Assembly: GCF_927798095.1 (NCBI RefSeq)
Contig: NZ_CAKMMF010000009.1
Location: forward strand, 1-64,000
From: Paenibacillus plantiphilus
GTDB lineage: Bacteria; Bacillota; Bacilli; Paenibacillales; Paenibacillaceae
Reading direction: 5' to 3'
Length of the DNA stretch: 64,000 bases
Shown: positions 1 through 10,508 of the stretch, one piece after another
How positions within the stretch are numbered: position 1 is the stretch's first letter
Layout: the number at the start of each line of letters is the position of its first letter
Position numbers and translations under genes: made by a program
The notes under the pieces: generated by a model
What the model was told of the DNA's origin: nothing
The model's database searches: none
The model's input: the letters and a program-made list of their open reading frames with translations, nothing else

Positions 1-263
1 AGAAAGTGTGGAATTTGTGAGCTGTAAGCAGGAAAAACAGTCTTACGGCTCGGCAAATGGCGGCGTGGGAGTGGGATTCAATTGTGAAAGACGGAAAAAC
101 ATGCTTACAGCGCAGAAAGTGTGGAGTTTATGAGCTGTAAGCAGGAAAAACAGTCTTACGGCTCGGGTGATGGGGTAGCGGAAGTGAGATTCGATTGTGA
201 AAGAGGGAAAAACATGCTTACAGCGCAGAAAGTGCGGAGTTTGTGAGCTGTAAGCAGGAAAAT
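1..263. repeat. Tandem repeat, 113-bp unit, about 2.3 copies
   Basis: Units start at 1, 114 and 227. The first two are both exactly 113 bp and differ at scattered positions; the third stops after about 36 bases (near 262). Each full unit carries GCTGTAAGCA (21-30 in unit 1) and its exact reverse complement TGCTTACAGC (102-111), plus an imperfect hairpin GCTGTAAG/CTTACGGC. The array may extend left beyond the window. No coding potential is seen. It could be a structured or recombinogenic intergenic repeat; its function is unknown. Confidence 0.85.
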
Positions 264-304
264 CTATCTAAACCATCACCTAAGTCACTTGCGCCGAATC
301 CGGT

Positions 305-366
305 GAGCAGTTCGGCCCTTGCCGAATCCGGTGTGCAGATGCGGTTAGGCAAGGGCCGAACTGCTC
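305..366 (-). terminator. Large perfect hairpin downstream of the esterase gene
   Basis: The 19-base arm at 305-323 (GAGCAGTTCGGCCCTTGCC) is the exact reverse complement of 348-366, with a 24-base loop. It lies 20 bp past the stop of the minus-strand esterase, so a terminator or mRNA 3'-end role is likely. There is no U-run on either side, so it is not a textbook intrinsic terminator. The motif GCCGAATCCGGTG occurs twice nearby (from about 292 and from 322). Confidence 0.5.
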
Positions 367-385
367 TCAAGTAATAAGGGCTGCA

Positions 386-1123
386 TCACTCACTAGCGAT
401 GAAGGTTTGGAGCGCTTCGGGGATCATGCGCTGCCAGAAGCCCCATACATGTTGGCCATCGTGCTCGCCATAGCGGATTGAGGCGTTTTTGGACGTTAGA
501 ATTTGTTTCATCTCACGATTCATAGCGACAAAATCATAGACGCCCCGGTCGGTCTCATAGGCTGTCTCCTGCAAACCTACAATCATATACATCGTTAACC
601 AGCTCAGATCACCGGCCTCCGATGCTATGGAGCAGGATGAGGGGTAATAGGCGCCAGAGAGCGAAATGATTTGCTGGAACAGCTTGGGATAAGTGAGAGC
701 GAGGTGCAAGGACACTGTAGCTCCTAATGAATCGCCAGCGAGTATGCGCTGAGACGCTTCACGCCGAACAGGGTATTTGCCTTCTACAAAAGGAATCAAC
801 TCCTCGCCGAAAAAAGCAACATAGGCGGCATGGCGTTCGCCATCTGCGGCATATTCGGCAGTGCGCTTGCTTTTATCCACCTCAACACCCACTATAATGA
901 ATGGTTCAAGACCATCATCAAGGATCATTTTGTTGGCGATAGTGGCTATCCTTCCAAAGTTGAAGAAATCCTCGCCATCCTGACAATATACGATGGGATA
1001 GCTAAGCACTTCATTGTAGCCTGGGGGGAGATATACTCGCAGATCTCTCGTGCCTTCCGGCAGGTGGCTGCTGGATACGGTCTCTTTCACAATGATACGT
1101 TTCAGATAACGACTATCTGTCAT
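386..1123 (-). CDS. Alpha/beta-hydrolase esterase of the Fes/BesA (esterase D) family
   Basis: A 245-aa cytoplasmic hydrolase when started at 1123, where AAAGGAG lies about 10 bases upstream; an in-frame ATG at 1150 has no ribosome site. The order is typical of the enterochelin-esterase-like family: a strand around residues 28-48 (YLPPGYNE...YPIVYCQDG), the nucleophile elbow GDSLGA with Ser132, and a C-terminal His in EHDGQHVW. No signal peptide is visible. The family hydrolyses siderophore or other acyl esters; no siderophore genes are adjacent, so the substrate is open. It is monocistronic, divergent from the pdh operon, and ends 20 bp before a large hairpin. Confidence 0.8.
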   Translation of the reverse strand: MTDSRYLKRIIVKETVSSSHLPEGTRDLRVYLPPGYNEVLSYPIVYCQDGEDFFNFGRIATIANKMILDDGLEPFIIVGVEVDKSKRTAEYAADGERHAAYVAFFGEELIPFVEGKYPVRREASQRILAGDSLGATVSLHLALTYPKLFQQIISLSGAYYPSSCSIASEAGDLSWLTMYMIVGLQETAYETDRGVYDFVAMNREMKQILTSKNASIRYGEHDGQHVWGFWQRMIPEALQTFIASE

Positions 1124-1228
1124 GTGCAAAAATCTCCTTTCGCATTGCATGATTATGTGCGTTGTGGGTAAACAATAGGGAGAACATTGTCGCGCTGAAA
1201 CGACAAGAAGTGAGGCTGTTGTATTATT

Positions 1229-1260
1229 CTGTTACATAAGAATTATGAACCTGTTACATA
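1229..1260. promoter_or_regulatory. Direct repeat CTGTTACATA x2, possible operator
   Basis: The 10-mer CTGTTACATA occurs at 1229-1238 and 1251-1260, start to start 22 bp (about two helical turns), in the divergent region between the esterase gene and the pdhA promoter. The spacing suits a protein binding one face of DNA. The factor is unknown. Confidence 0.4.
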
Positions 1261-1323
1261 TACAACATGTCGTAAAAAACGAATGAAAGTGTGAAAAAAC
1301 AACGGGATTTACTATTTTATGCT

Positions 1324-1353
1324 TTGACCGTAAAGAGTAAACAGGGTTATAAT
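1324..1353 (+). promoter_or_regulatory. Sigma-A promoter of the pdh operon
   Basis: TTGACC (1324-1329), an 18-base spacer and TATAAT (1348-1353). This places the start of transcription near 1360 and leaves a leader of about 48 bases before pdhA. Confidence 0.75.
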
Positions 1354-1401
1354 CATTCTATAACAGAGACTCGACGTTTTACAAATATTTTACTGAGGTG
1401 A

Positions 1402-2475
<1,074 letters not shown>

Positions 2476-2528
2476 TGGATTGACATATAGCAAGGCCGGG
2501 TAAAACTCTTGGAGGAGGATCTTCGACA

Positions 2529-3506
2529 ATGGCTCAAATGAATATGAAAGAAGCGGTACGAGACGCGATGCGCGTCGAGTTGAAAAACGATCCCAACGTT
2601 CTTGTTTTCGGAGAAGACGTCGGTAAGGTCGGCGGAGTATTCCGCGCAACGGAAGGTCTGCAGGGCGAGTTCGGCGAAGACCGCGTGTTCGATACGCCGC
2701 TTGCTGAATCTGCAATCGCAGGGATGGCGGTAGGGATGGGGATTCAAGGCTTCCGACCTGTAGCTGAAATTCAATTTGTCGGCTTCATCTATGAAGCGCT
2801 TGACCAAATGTTCATTCAAGCAGCACGTATGCGCTATCGCTCCGGCGGCCGCTACAATTCGCCAATCGTATTCCGCACCCCGTTCGGCGGCGGCGTCAAA
2901 GCTGCTGAGCTTCATACGGATTCACTTGAAGGTCTTGCGATTCAAACACCAGGCATCAAAGTAATCGTTCCTTCCAACCCTTACGATGCGAAGGGACTGC
3001 TCGTATCTGCAATTCGTGATAATGATCCTGTGTTCTTCATGGAGCATTTGAATCTGTACCACGCGTTCCGTCAGGATGTTCCTGAGGAAGCTTATACCGT
3101 GCCTATCGGAAAAGCGAACGTCGTTCGCGAAGGCAGCGATGTAACGATCATCGCCTATGGCATGATGGTCCACACCGCGGTTAAAGCGGCTGAAGAGCTG
3201 GAGAAGAGCGGTGTGAAGGCAGAGGTTATCGACCTTCGCACATTGTTGCCGCTTGATATCGATACCATCGTGGCTTCGATTCAGAAGACGAATCGTGCCA
3301 TTGTTGTACAGGAAGCGCAGAAAACTTCGGGTGCTGCTGCTGAGGTTATCGCGCAAATTAATGAAAAGGCGATTCTCCATCTGGAAGCGCCAGTGCTCCG
3401 CGTAGCTGGTCCGGATACGGTTTATCCGTTCGCTCAGGTTGAGGATGCTTGGCTGCCAAGTCCGGCTCGTGTAATTGCAGCGGTTAACAAAGTTCTGGAA
3501 TTCTAG
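2529..3506 (+). CDS. pdhB: Pyruvate dehydrogenase E1 component, beta subunit
   Basis: 325 aa, the usual E1-beta length. It forms the alpha2beta2 E1 with PdhA. Visible landmarks are the GEDVG...[10 protein letters not shown]-terminus, [12 protein letters not shown] near residues 57-68, and the C-terminal transketolase domain with AYGMMVHTA and [12 protein letters not shown]. The ATG at 2529 sits behind GGAGGAGG. It lies 53 bp after pdhA with no terminator between them, so it is co-transcribed. Confidence 0.93.
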   Translation: MAQMNMKEAVRDAMRVELKNDPNVLVFGEDVGKVGGVFRATEGLQGEFGEDRVFDTPLAESAIAGMAVGMGIQGFRPVAEIQFVGFIYEALDQMFIQAARMRYRSGGRYNSPIVFRTPFGGGVKAAELHTDSLEGLAIQTPGIKVIVPSNPYDAKGLLVSAIRDNDPVFFMEHLNLYHAFRQDVPEEAYTVPIGKANVVREGSDVTIIAYGMMVHTAVKAAEELEKSGVKAEVIDLRTLLPLDIDTIVASIQKTNRAIVVQEAQKTSGAAAEVIAQINEKAILHLEAPVLRVAGPDTVYPFAQVEDAWLPSPARVIAAVNKVLEF

Positions 3507-3573
3507 TTGGTTCTAATATTGATTTGATCATACAGATATGTCGTCAAGATCGAGATGAGGGAGGTCACGTCAC

Positions 3574-4920
3574 GTGGCGAAATTCGAGTATCGTTTTCCG
3601 GAGCTGGGCGAAGGTCTGCATGAAGGCGAAATTATTAAAATGCACATTAAGCCAGGCGATACGGTAACGGATGAAGACATCATTATGGAAGTGCAGAATG
3701 ACAAGGCGATTGTTGAAGTGCCTTGTCCAGTAAACGGCAAAGTGCTTGAGGTGCTGGTGAAGGACGGACAAGTCTGCCATGTTGGGGAAGTTGTCGCAGT
3801 TATCGATGCAGAAGGCGAAGTTCCTGAGCAAGCAGCTCCAGCCAGCGACAGCCACAGCACAAGCGCTCCAGCCCCGGCTGCCAAGCCGGCTGAATCGGAG
3901 CTGCCTAAGACAAGCCAAGCAGATACAGCGAAGGATGCTGCCCCTCAGGCGGCTGCGAAATCCGATGCTGCACCTGCCCAAGCAACTGGCGGTCTCGTGC
4001 TGGCCACACCTAGCGTGCGCAAATATGCGCGCGAGAAGGGCGTTGAGCTTGCAGGCATAGCTGGTACTGGCAAGAACGGACGTATTACCCGCGAAGATAT
4101 CAATGCTTTCGCTGAAGGCGGCGGTACTGCAGCAGCAGCTCCTGCTGACACAGCTGCTGTTGCGGCTGGAGGCGCAGGCGATGCCAAACCAGCTGTTGTG
4201 ACGACACAGGCGGGCGAACGAGTTGAAGAGCGTGTTCCTTTCAAAGGCATCCGCAAAATCATTGCAAACGCCATGTCGAAGTCGGTCTACACCGCTCCGC
4301 ATGTCACGATTATGGATGAGGTTGACGTTACCGAGCTCGTCGCGCTCCGCACGAAAGCGAAGCCGCTTGCCGAGAAGAAGGGCGTCAAGCTGACTTACTT
4401 GCCGTTCATTGTGAAAGCACTTGTGGCGGCATGTCGTCAATTCCCAATCATGAATGCGATGCTGGATGAAGAGAAGCAGGAGATTGTTTACAAGAAATAT
4501 TACAATATTGGAATCGCTACGGATACGGATAACGGCCTGATCGTTCCCGTCATTCAGGATGCGGACCGCAAAAATGTCTGGATGGTTGCAGAGACGATCA
4601 AGGATCTGGCTACGCGCGGACGCGACGGCAAGCTGGCAGGCAGTGAGCTGAAGGGCAGCACGATCACGATATCGAATATCGGTTCTGCTGGCGGCATGTT
4701 CTTCACGCCGGTTATCAACTTCCCTGAGGTTGCGATTCTCGGTACTGGACGTATAACAGAGAAACCTGTAGTCAAGAATGGAGAGATTGTAGTCGCTCCA
4801 GTTATGGCTCTGTCACTCAGCTTCGACCATCGTCTGATCGATGGAGCGACAGCCCAGAATTTCATGAATTACATCAAGCAACTGCTTGCAGACCCACAAT
4901 TGCTCGTAATGGAGGTGTAA
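3574..4920 (+). CDS. pdhC: Dihydrolipoyl acetyltransferase, E2 core of pyruvate dehydrogenase
   Basis: 448 aa. It transfers acetyl from the lipoyl arm to CoA and forms the complex core. One lipoyl domain comes first (residues 1-80, lipoyl lysine K44 in NDKAIVEV), then an Ala/Pro-rich linker, a peripheral-subunit-binding domain (around 143-180, [16 protein letters not shown]...GKNGRI), a second Ala-rich linker and the catalytic domain ending with [10 protein letters not shown] (HxxxDG). It starts with GTG at 3574 behind GAGGGAGG. A single lipoyl domain matches Bacillus-type E2. It ends 4 bp before pdhD. Confidence 0.93.
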   Translation: MAKFEYRFPELGEGLHEGEIIKMHIKPGDTVTDEDIIMEVQNDKAIVEVPCPVNGKVLEVLVKDGQVCHVGEVVAVIDAEGEVPEQAAPASDSHSTSAPAPAAKPAESELPKTSQADTAKDAAPQAAAKSDAAPAQATGGLVLATPSVRKYAREKGVELAGIAGTGKNGRITREDINAFAEGGGTAAAAPADTAAVAAGGAGDAKPAVVTTQAGERVEERVPFKGIRKIIANAMSKSVYTAPHVTIMDEVDVTELVALRTKAKPLAEKKGVKLTYLPFIVKALVAACRQFPIMNAMLDEEKQEIVYKKYYNIGIATDTDNGLIVPVIQDADRKNVWMVAETIKDLATRGRDGKLAGSELKGSTITISNIGSAGGMFFTPVINFPEVAILGTGRITEKPVVKNGEIVVAPVMALSLSFDHRLIDGATAQNFMNYIKQLLADPQLLVMEV

Positions 4921-4924
4921 CCCA

Positions 4925-6340
4925 ATGGTAGTAGGTGACGCTTCACTGGATATCGATACTCTAGTCATTGGTGCAGGACCAGGCGGTTATGTAGCGGCAA
5001 TTCGCGCTGCTCAGCTCGGCCAGAATGTTCTTGTTGTAGATAAAGCTTATGTTGGCGGCGTATGCTTGAATGTGGGATGCATCCCTTCCAAGGCGCTCAT
5101 ATCCGCATCGCATCAATATGAATCCATTGGCCATGCTTCACAGTTCGGTATTACGGCTTCTGATGTGAAGGTTGAATGGAGCAAGGTTCAGGAGTTCAAG
5201 AATGGCGTTGTGAAAAAGCTGACCGGCGGCGTTGCATCGCTGCTCAAGGCGAACAAGATCGAGTACTTCAGCGGCGAGGTTATGTTCATCAATGAGAATG
5301 AGGCCCGTGTCTTCAATGATCAGGAAGCGCCTCGTTACCGGTTCAAAAACTGCATTATCGCTACTGGCTCCCGTCCAATTGAGCTCAAAGCATTCCCTTA
5401 TGGCGGCCGCATCGTGTCTTCGACCGAAGCGCTGTCGCTGCCGGAAATTCCGAAGAGCCTGATCGTTATCGGCGGTGGCTACATCGGTGTTGAGCTTGGA
5501 CAAATGTACGCACGCTTTGGCACGAAAGTAACGATTATCGAAGGCTCAGATACCATTCTTCCGGGCTTCGACAAAGATATGTCTTCTCTTGTGGCCAAGA
5601 AGCTCAAAGGCTCGCAGGCGGAAATTGTGACCGGCGCACAAGCAAAAAGCGCGGAACAGACCGACAACGATGTTACGGTTACGTACACGGTGGGTGGAGA
5701 AGACAAGCAAGTGACGGCAGACTATCTGCTCGTTACGGTTGGACGTCGTCCGAATACGGATGGCGAGCTTGGCCTTGATCTGATCAATATCAAAATGACC
5801 GATCGCGGTCTGATTGAAGTGGATGAGCAATGCCGCACGAACGTCCCGCATATTTTCGCGATTGGCGATATTATTGACGGGCCTGCTCTGGCACATAAGG
5901 CGATGTACGAAGGCCGCGTTGCAGCCGAGGTTATTGCCGGACAGCCAAGCAAAATCGATTACAAATGCATTCCGCTTGTCGTCTTCTCCGATCCCGAGTG
6001 CTCCAGCGTCGGCTACAGCGAGAAGGAAGCGAAGGATAAAGGCCACAATGTGAAGGTTGGCAAATTCCCCTTCAACATCAATGGCCGCGCATTGTCTCTC
6101 GGCGTCAAAGAGGGCTTCGTGAAGGTTATCGCAGATGCGGACAATGGTCTTGTTCTAGGCGCGCAAATTGCCGGAATCGAAGCTTCCAACATGATTGCCG
6201 AGCTTGGTCTGGCTATTGAGATGGGTGCTACGCTTGAGGATATCGCTCTGACGATTCATGCGCATCCAACGCTTGGAGAGATCGTACTCGATGCGGTCGA
6301 AATGGCGCTTGGCCATCCGATACACGCCATTAGCAAATAA
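4925..6340 (+). CDS. pdhD: Dihydrolipoyl dehydrogenase, E3 component
   Basis: 471 aa FAD/NAD flavoprotein that reoxidises the lipoyl arm and yields NADH. The FAD-binding GAGPGG is near residue 16; the redox disulfide is C47/C52 in GGVCLNVGCIPSK; the NAD-binding GGGYIGVELG is mid-protein; the dimer-interface catalytic pair is in HAHPTLGE near the C-terminus. The start 4 bp after the pdhC stop implies translational coupling. The stop is followed by an intrinsic terminator at 6370-6406, closing the operon. It may also serve other 2-oxoacid dehydrogenases or a glycine cleavage system. Confidence 0.93.
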   Translation: MVVGDASLDIDTLVIGAGPGGYVAAIRAAQLGQNVLVVDKAYVGGVCLNVGCIPSKALISASHQYESIGHASQFGITASDVKVEWSKVQEFKNGVVKKLTGGVASLLKANKIEYFSGEVMFINENEARVFNDQEAPRYRFKNCIIATGSRPIELKAFPYGGRIVSSTEALSLPEIPKSLIVIGGGYIGVELGQMYARFGTKVTIIEGSDTILPGFDKDMSSLVAKKLKGSQAEIVTGAQAKSAEQTDNDVTVTYTVGGEDKQVTADYLLVTVGRRPNTDGELGLDLINIKMTDRGLIEVDEQCRTNVPHIFAIGDIIDGPALAHKAMYEGRVAAEVIAGQPSKIDYKCIPLVVFSDPECSSVGYSEKEAKDKGHNVKVGKFPFNINGRALSLGVKEGFVKVIADADNGLVLGAQIAGIEASNMIAELGLAIEMGATLEDIALTIHAHPTLGEIVLDAVEMALGHPIHAISK

Positions 6341-6369
6341 TATTTTCGTTGTTAAGCCTTTATGAGGTA

Positions 6370-6406
6370 AGAGGTCATGCCGTTGTTGAAGCGGCTGGCC
6401 TCTTTT
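6370..6406 (+). terminator. Intrinsic terminator of the pdh operon
   Basis: The AGAGGTCATGCCG arm pairs with CGGCTGGCCTCT across a short loop (one small internal mismatch), followed by TTTTCT. It lies 30 bp after pdhD. Confidence 0.75.
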
Positions 6407-6439
6407 CTGATTCGAAATCTTGAATAGGGGGTAGTGAGC

Positions 6440-6928
6440 ATGGAGCGAGAGAGCAGACCTGCAAGTGAATCGCGTTCGATTATGACACAGCTGATTTTTC
6501 CGTCGGATACGAATTATCATGGGACGATGTTTGGCGGTAAAGTAATGGAGTATATGGACAAGCTGGCTGCGATCGCCAGCATGCGTCATTCCCGCAAGCC
6601 TGCGGTAACCGTATCGTCGGACAGCATTGATTTTGTGGCTCCTATACGGGTCGGTGATGTTATCGTGGTCGAAGCTTATGTAACCTGGACGCACAGGAGC
6701 TCGATGGAGGTCTACGTTAAGGTCGAGGCAGAGAATGTGTATACGGGAGAGCGAAAGACAGCCGTTACTGCCTTCTTCTCTTTCGTCGCGCTCGATGAGA
6801 ACGGCAGACCCTCAGAGGTTCCGGCGGTTATTCCTGAAACGGCTGAAGAGAGAGCCCTCCACGCATCGGCGGTCAGTCGCTATGAAGGACGAATGGAAAG
6901 AAAACAGGAAAGACAGAATGTTCGTTAA
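6440..6928 (+). CDS. Hot-dog-fold acyl-CoA thioesterase (YkhA/YciA-like)
   Basis: 162 aa from the ATG at 6440, which has AGGGGG 8-9 bases upstream; an in-frame GTG at 6434 is too close to that site. The signature DTNYHGTMFGGKVMEYMD (residues 22-39) carries the Asn and GG typical of this family, followed by SIDFVAPIRVGD and the hot-dog strands. The family hydrolyses acyl-CoA esters in the cytoplasm. The C-terminus is basic and Arg/Lys/Gln-rich. It lies between the pdh terminator and thyA with a 67-bp gap, so it may share a transcript with thyA-dfrA, though no functional link is evident. Confidence 0.85.
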   Translation: MERESRPASESRSIMTQLIFPSDTNYHGTMFGGKVMEYMDKLAAIASMRHSRKPAVTVSSDSIDFVAPIRVGDVIVVEAYVTWTHRSSMEVYVKVEAENVYTGERKTAVTAFFSFVALDENGRPSEVPAVIPETAEERALHASAVSRYEGRMERKQERQNVR

Positions 6929-6995
6929 ATGGTAGAATATAAGGACATTGAACATGAGCAACGACGCGAACGCACGAGAAGGAGGCATCACGGTT

Positions 6996-7790
6996 TTGAG
7001 ATCATATTTGGATTTGCTGCAGGATGTGCTGGAGAACGGAACAGCAAAGGAGGATCGGACAGGAACGGGCACATTGTCCGTATTCGGCAGGCAGCTTCGT
7101 TACGATCTGAGCAAAGGCTTCCCGTTAGTTACAACGAAACGGATGCATGTGAAATCGATAATTCATGAGCTGCTTTGGTTTCTGATGGGCGAGACGAATG
7201 TGCGCTATTTGCAAGAAAATGGCGTGCGTATCTGGAATGAATGGGCTGATGAGAACGGCGATCTTGGTCCTGTATATGGTTCGCAGTGGCGTGCCTGGGA
7301 GACGCCGGATGGGCGCACAATAGACCAGATCGCAGCGGTTGTTGATTCCATCAAGCGCAATCCGGATTCGCGGCGGCACATCGTTTCTGCTTGGAATGTT
7401 GCCGAGATTGACAATATGAAGCTTCCGCCATGCCATTTTGTATTCCAATTCTATGTAGCTGGCGGCAAATTATCTTGTATGCTGACGATGCGTTCGTCCG
7501 ATACATTCCTGGGCTTGCCCTTCAATATTGCACAATATGCGCTTCTGACTCATATGATTGCACAGCAGTGTGAGCTGGAGGTCGGGGATTTCATCTATTC
7601 TGGAGCGGATGTTCATATTTATAGCAATCACATCGAGCAGGTGAAGCTTCAGCTGACTAGAGAGCCCCTGCCCCTGCCGCAGCTTATTATAAAGCGCAAA
7701 CCGGACACCATCTTCGATTATAAGTTTGAAGACTTTGAAATTGCTAATTACGCCCATCATCCTACAATAAAAGCGGAAGTGGCCATTTAG
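6996..7790 (+). CDS. thyA: Thymidylate synthase
   Basis: It methylates dUMP to dTMP using methylene-tetrahydrofolate. A longer frame opens at 6948, but the TTG at 6996 has AAGGAGG (6979-6985) at 10-base spacing. That start gives exactly 264 aa with the active-site cysteine at C146 (LPPCHFVF), the same length and number as E. coli ThyA. Other landmarks are [19 protein letters not shown], the RRHIVSAWN phosphate-binding segment and DVHIYSNH. dfrA follows 26 bp downstream and regenerates the tetrahydrofolate consumed here, a classic pair. Confidence 0.95.
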   Translation: MRSYLDLLQDVLENGTAKEDRTGTGTLSVFGRQLRYDLSKGFPLVTTKRMHVKSIIHELLWFLMGETNVRYLQENGVRIWNEWADENGDLGPVYGSQWRAWETPDGRTIDQIAAVVDSIKRNPDSRRHIVSAWNVAEIDNMKLPPCHFVFQFYVAGGKLSCMLTMRSSDTFLGLPFNIAQYALLTHMIAQQCELEVGDFIYSGADVHIYSNHIEQVKLQLTREPLPLPQLIIKRKPDTIFDYKFEDFEIANYAHHPTIKAEVAI

Positions 7791-7816
7791 AAGGTTTAGA
7801 AAGGGAGGCTCGAAGT

Positions 7817-8323
7817 GTGGCGTCAACGATCACAATAATAGCTGCAATGGCTCACAACAATGTCATCGGCATCAACAATGAATTGCCGTGGAAGCTGCCT
7901 GCCGAGATGGCTCATTTTCGCCGTTCGACTATAGGCAAGACTGTGGTTATGGGACGCAAGACGTATGAATCGCTTGGGAGACCGCTCAAGGACCGCCGCA
8001 ACATTGTGCTGACCCGTAATCAGGACTGGAGCGCAGAGGGCTGTGAGACCGTCCACACCGTTCAGGAAACGCTATCGAGGCTGGCTGGCGAAGGGGAAGA
8101 GCTTGTTATTATCGGCGGGGAAGAGATCTATAAGCAATTCCTTGCTCATGCGGATAAGCTGCTCTTGACTGAAGTGTCCGCTGATATTGAGGGGGATGCT
8201 TTTTTTCCAGCTTTCACTGCCGAGGATTGGCAGCTTGAAGACCAGGTTTTCTACGAGAAGGATGAGAAGAACGGCTATAACTTCAAAATTTGCACCTATT
8301 TGCGGAAAACGTTGAAAAATTAG
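7817..8323 (+). CDS. dfrA: Dihydrofolate reductase
   Basis: 168 aa. It reduces dihydrofolate to tetrahydrofolate with NADPH, closing the cycle opened by ThyA. It starts with GTG at 7817; GGGAGG (7803-7808) is 8 bases upstream. Motifs are the Met20-loop segment VIGINNELPWKLPAEM with the acidic substrate-binding Glu, VMGRKTYESLGRPL with the NADPH-binding GR, and the GG pair of IIGGEEIYKQF. The length is normal for bacterial DHFR. It is in tandem with thyA and has no clear terminator of its own. Confidence 0.94.
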   Translation: MASTITIIAAMAHNNVIGINNELPWKLPAEMAHFRRSTIGKTVVMGRKTYESLGRPLKDRRNIVLTRNQDWSAEGCETVHTVQETLSRLAGEGEELVIIGGEEIYKQFLAHADKLLLTEVSADIEGDAFFPAFTAEDWQLEDQVFYEKDEKNGYNFKICTYLRKTLKN

Positions 8324-8455
8324 ATCATTTCCGTCTCGTAAATGACGAACAATATGTAGCAAAGTGCAAATTATTATACGGATAATCCATTTAACGGTTG
8401 ATGTGCAATTGCTACGATTATATAGATCACATCCTTTGCCTGGCAGGGATTGATA

Positions 8456-8484
8456 TTGTATATACGAGGATTTCTCGATATATT
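8456..8484 (+). promoter_or_regulatory. Candidate sigma-A promoter of gltD
   Basis: TTGTAT (8456-8461), a 17-base spacer and TATATT (8479-8484), 56 bp upstream of the gltD start. Confidence 0.5.
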
Positions 8485-8539
8485 TTCTAGAGAGATACTA
8501 ACGAGCGTACCTTGCATAAAGAGATGGAGGAGAGCGATC

Positions 8540-10027
8540 ATGTCAACACCTACTGGTTTTATGGACTTTAAACGCGAGCTGCCCACTGACCGCGATCCGC
8601 TTGAACGGATTAAGGATTGGGGAGAATTTCATAAGCATTTCAGCGATGATCAATTACGCACACAAGGAGCGCGCTGCATGGATTGCGGCACGCCTTATTG
8701 TCATACAGGCATGGAGCTTAACGGATCGGCATCAGGCTGTCCAGTCAATAACCTTATCCCGGAATGGAACAATCTGATCTATCGCGGATTGTGGCATGAA
8801 GCGCTTGAGCGCTTGCACAAAACGAATAATTTTCCCGAGTTCACAGGACGTGTATGTCCTGCACCATGCGAAGGCTCATGTACGGTTGGTCTGATCGGCG
8901 ATGCTGTTACGATCAAGACGATTGAGCAAGCGATCATTGACAAAGGATTCGACGAGGGATGGGTTGTTCCTCATCCACCTAAGGTTCGGACTGGCAAACG
9001 TGTCGCTGTCGTCGGCTCTGGCCCTGCTGGTTTGGCTACAGCAGCCCAATTGAACAAAGCAGGCCATACTGTAACAGTATACGAGCGTGCAGACCGCATC
9101 GGCGGATTGCTCGTATATGGTATTCCTACTATGAAGCTGGAGAAGGATGTCGTTCAACGCCGAGTTGATCTTCTGGAAGCAGAGGGCATTACATTCGTAA
9201 CGAACACGGAGATCGGCAAGGATATTCCGGCCGCACAGCTGATGAATGAGTTCGACGCTGTTGTATTATGCGGCGGCGCTACGAAGCCTCGCGAGGTTGA
9301 TATCGAAGGCCGCAATCTGAATGGCGTTCATCTGGCGATGGATTATTTGAACGGCACAATCAAGAGCTATCTGGACTCCAACCTGGAGGACGGCAATTAT
9401 ATTTCCGCTAAAGACAAGAATGTTATTGTTATTGGCGGCGGCGATACAGGAACGGACTGTGTTGCTACTGCGCTTCGCCATGGCTGTAAATCGGTTACTC
9501 AATTCGGTACACATGCGAAGGCGCCATTGGAGCGCGATCAAGTGAGCAATCCTTGGCCGGAATTCCCGAATGTTTACACACTGGACTACGCGCAGGAGGA
9601 AGCTAAGGCTCTCTTCGGTGAAGATCCGCGTGCCTTCTCTGTACTGACGAAAAAATTCGTTGGCGATGAGAACGGCAATTTGAAGGAATTGCACACGGTG
9701 CAAATCGAAAGAACGGTCGATGAAACTGGCCGCAAGATCTATAAAGAAATTCCGGGTACGGAGAAAATCTGGCCTGCTGATATCGTACTGATCGCAATTG
9801 GCTTCGATGGTCCTGAGAACACGATTATCAATCAGCTCGGTCTGGAGCAGGATCGCCGTTCCAACGTGAAGGCGTCTTACGGAGATTATCGCACGAGTGT
9901 TGATAAAGTATTCGCCGCTGGCGATATGCGTCGCGGGCAAAGCCTTGTTGTATGGGCAATCAACGAAGGTCGTGAAGCGGCTCGTGAGGTTGACCGTTAT
10001 TTGATGGGTACGACAATGCTGCCATAA
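8540..10027 (+). CDS. gltD: Glutamate synthase (NADPH) small subunit
   Basis: 495 aa from the ATG at 8540 (GGAGGAGAG just upstream); the frame is open from 8450 but the preceding 30 codons look non-coding. It passes electrons from NADPH through FAD to the large subunit for glutamate formation from glutamine and 2-oxoglutarate. The N-terminal cysteine cluster is clear (CMDCGTPYC, later SGCPVNN and CPAPCEGSC), then FAD-binding GSGPAGLA and NAD-binding GGGDTGTDC. No large subunit lies in this window, so the partner must be elsewhere. GltD-like flavoproteins of other systems are the alternative, but length and motifs fit GltD well. Confidence 0.9.
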   Translation: MSTPTGFMDFKRELPTDRDPLERIKDWGEFHKHFSDDQLRTQGARCMDCGTPYCHTGMELNGSASGCPVNNLIPEWNNLIYRGLWHEALERLHKTNNFPEFTGRVCPAPCEGSCTVGLIGDAVTIKTIEQAIIDKGFDEGWVVPHPPKVRTGKRVAVVGSGPAGLATAAQLNKAGHTVTVYERADRIGGLLVYGIPTMKLEKDVVQRRVDLLEAEGITFVTNTEIGKDIPAAQLMNEFDAVVLCGGATKPREVDIEGRNLNGVHLAMDYLNGTIKSYLDSNLEDGNYISAKDKNVIVIGGGDTGTDCVATALRHGCKSVTQFGTHAKAPLERDQVSNPWPEFPNVYTLDYAQEEAKALFGEDPRAFSVLTKKFVGDENGNLKELHTVQIERTVDETGRKIYKEIPGTEKIWPADIVLIAIGFDGPENTIINQLGLEQDRRSNVKASYGDYRTSVDKVFAAGDMRRGQSLVVWAINEGREAAREVDRYLMGTTMLP

Positions 10028-10049
10028 TGATGTCGTCATGACAACAAGG

Positions 10050-10073
10050 AAGCGCCCTCGGGCGCTTTTTTTT
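10050..10073 (+). terminator. Intrinsic terminator after gltD
   Basis: A GC-rich stem AGCGCC/GGCGCT (10051-10056 with 10061-10066) with a tetraloop, followed by a run of T to 10073. Confidence 0.9.
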
Positions 10074-10127
10074 GCTTGGATTATGTGGTTTAATTTGATA
10101 AGGCAATGCAGTTGAGGAGGGTCATGA

Positions 10128-10463
10128 ATGATACAGTATGGGTCAGATACGATAACGGAGCTTGTGTTCACTGCTTTTCATGCGCATATTGAACCCCGCA
10201 ACGGACAGTTGATCGATGTCGAACTTGAAGTGGAGCTGTCGGTTGACACACCGCTGCCGGGGGGACTAACATCACTCACAGTGCTTGTAGTGTGTGCGTG
10301 GAATGGAACTGTTGCAGAAATTGCTCCTCTAGATGAGGGCTGTGATTGTGAGTTTCAATTTACAGCAAGCGAGAAGGCGCAAATAGCGAGATACATGGAT
10401 AGTCCTGAAATGAAGGAAGCGATTACAAATCTATCCTCCCCTAGAGCAGGAAAGTTGTGGTAG
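10128..10463 (+). CDS. Conserved-looking small acidic protein, function unknown
   Basis: 111 aa, ATG at 10128 behind GAGGAGGG. The sequence is rich in Glu/Asp with alternating hydrophobics (LIDVELEVELSVD, SLTVLVVCAWNG), suggesting a small beta-rich domain followed by a helix (ASEKAQIARYMDSPEMKEAI). There is no signal peptide or membrane segment. Two cysteines lie close together (CDCEF), too few for a metal site alone. It precedes the membrane lysozyme-like gene by 45 bp in the same direction and may share its transcript. I do not recognise the family. Confidence 0.65.
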   Translation: MIQYGSDTITELVFTAFHAHIEPRNGQLIDVELEVELSVDTPLPGGLTSLTVLVVCAWNGTVAEIAPLDEGCDCEFQFTASEKAQIARYMDSPEMKEAITNLSSPRAGKLW

Positions 10464-10508
10464 AATCGAAGAGATTGGAATAGCTGCTTTTCAGTTGGGG
10501 GAATAACG

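Noticed and set aside
1-263. CRISPR array
   Set aside because: The 113-bp period, diverged units and absence of short identical repeats with unique spacers do not fit CRISPR; no cas genes are seen.
3565-4440. Minus-strand frame of 291 codons
   Set aside because: It lies opposite pdhC and is produced by the Ala-rich linker codons.
6948-6995. ATG at 6948 as the thyA start
   Set aside because: It would add 16 residues not found in ThyA proteins, and AAGGAGG lies between it and the TTG at 6996, which gives the family-typical 264 aa.
9266-10171. Minus-strand frame of 301 codons
   Set aside because: It lies opposite gltD, which has clear motifs, and runs through the gltD terminator; no ribosome site.
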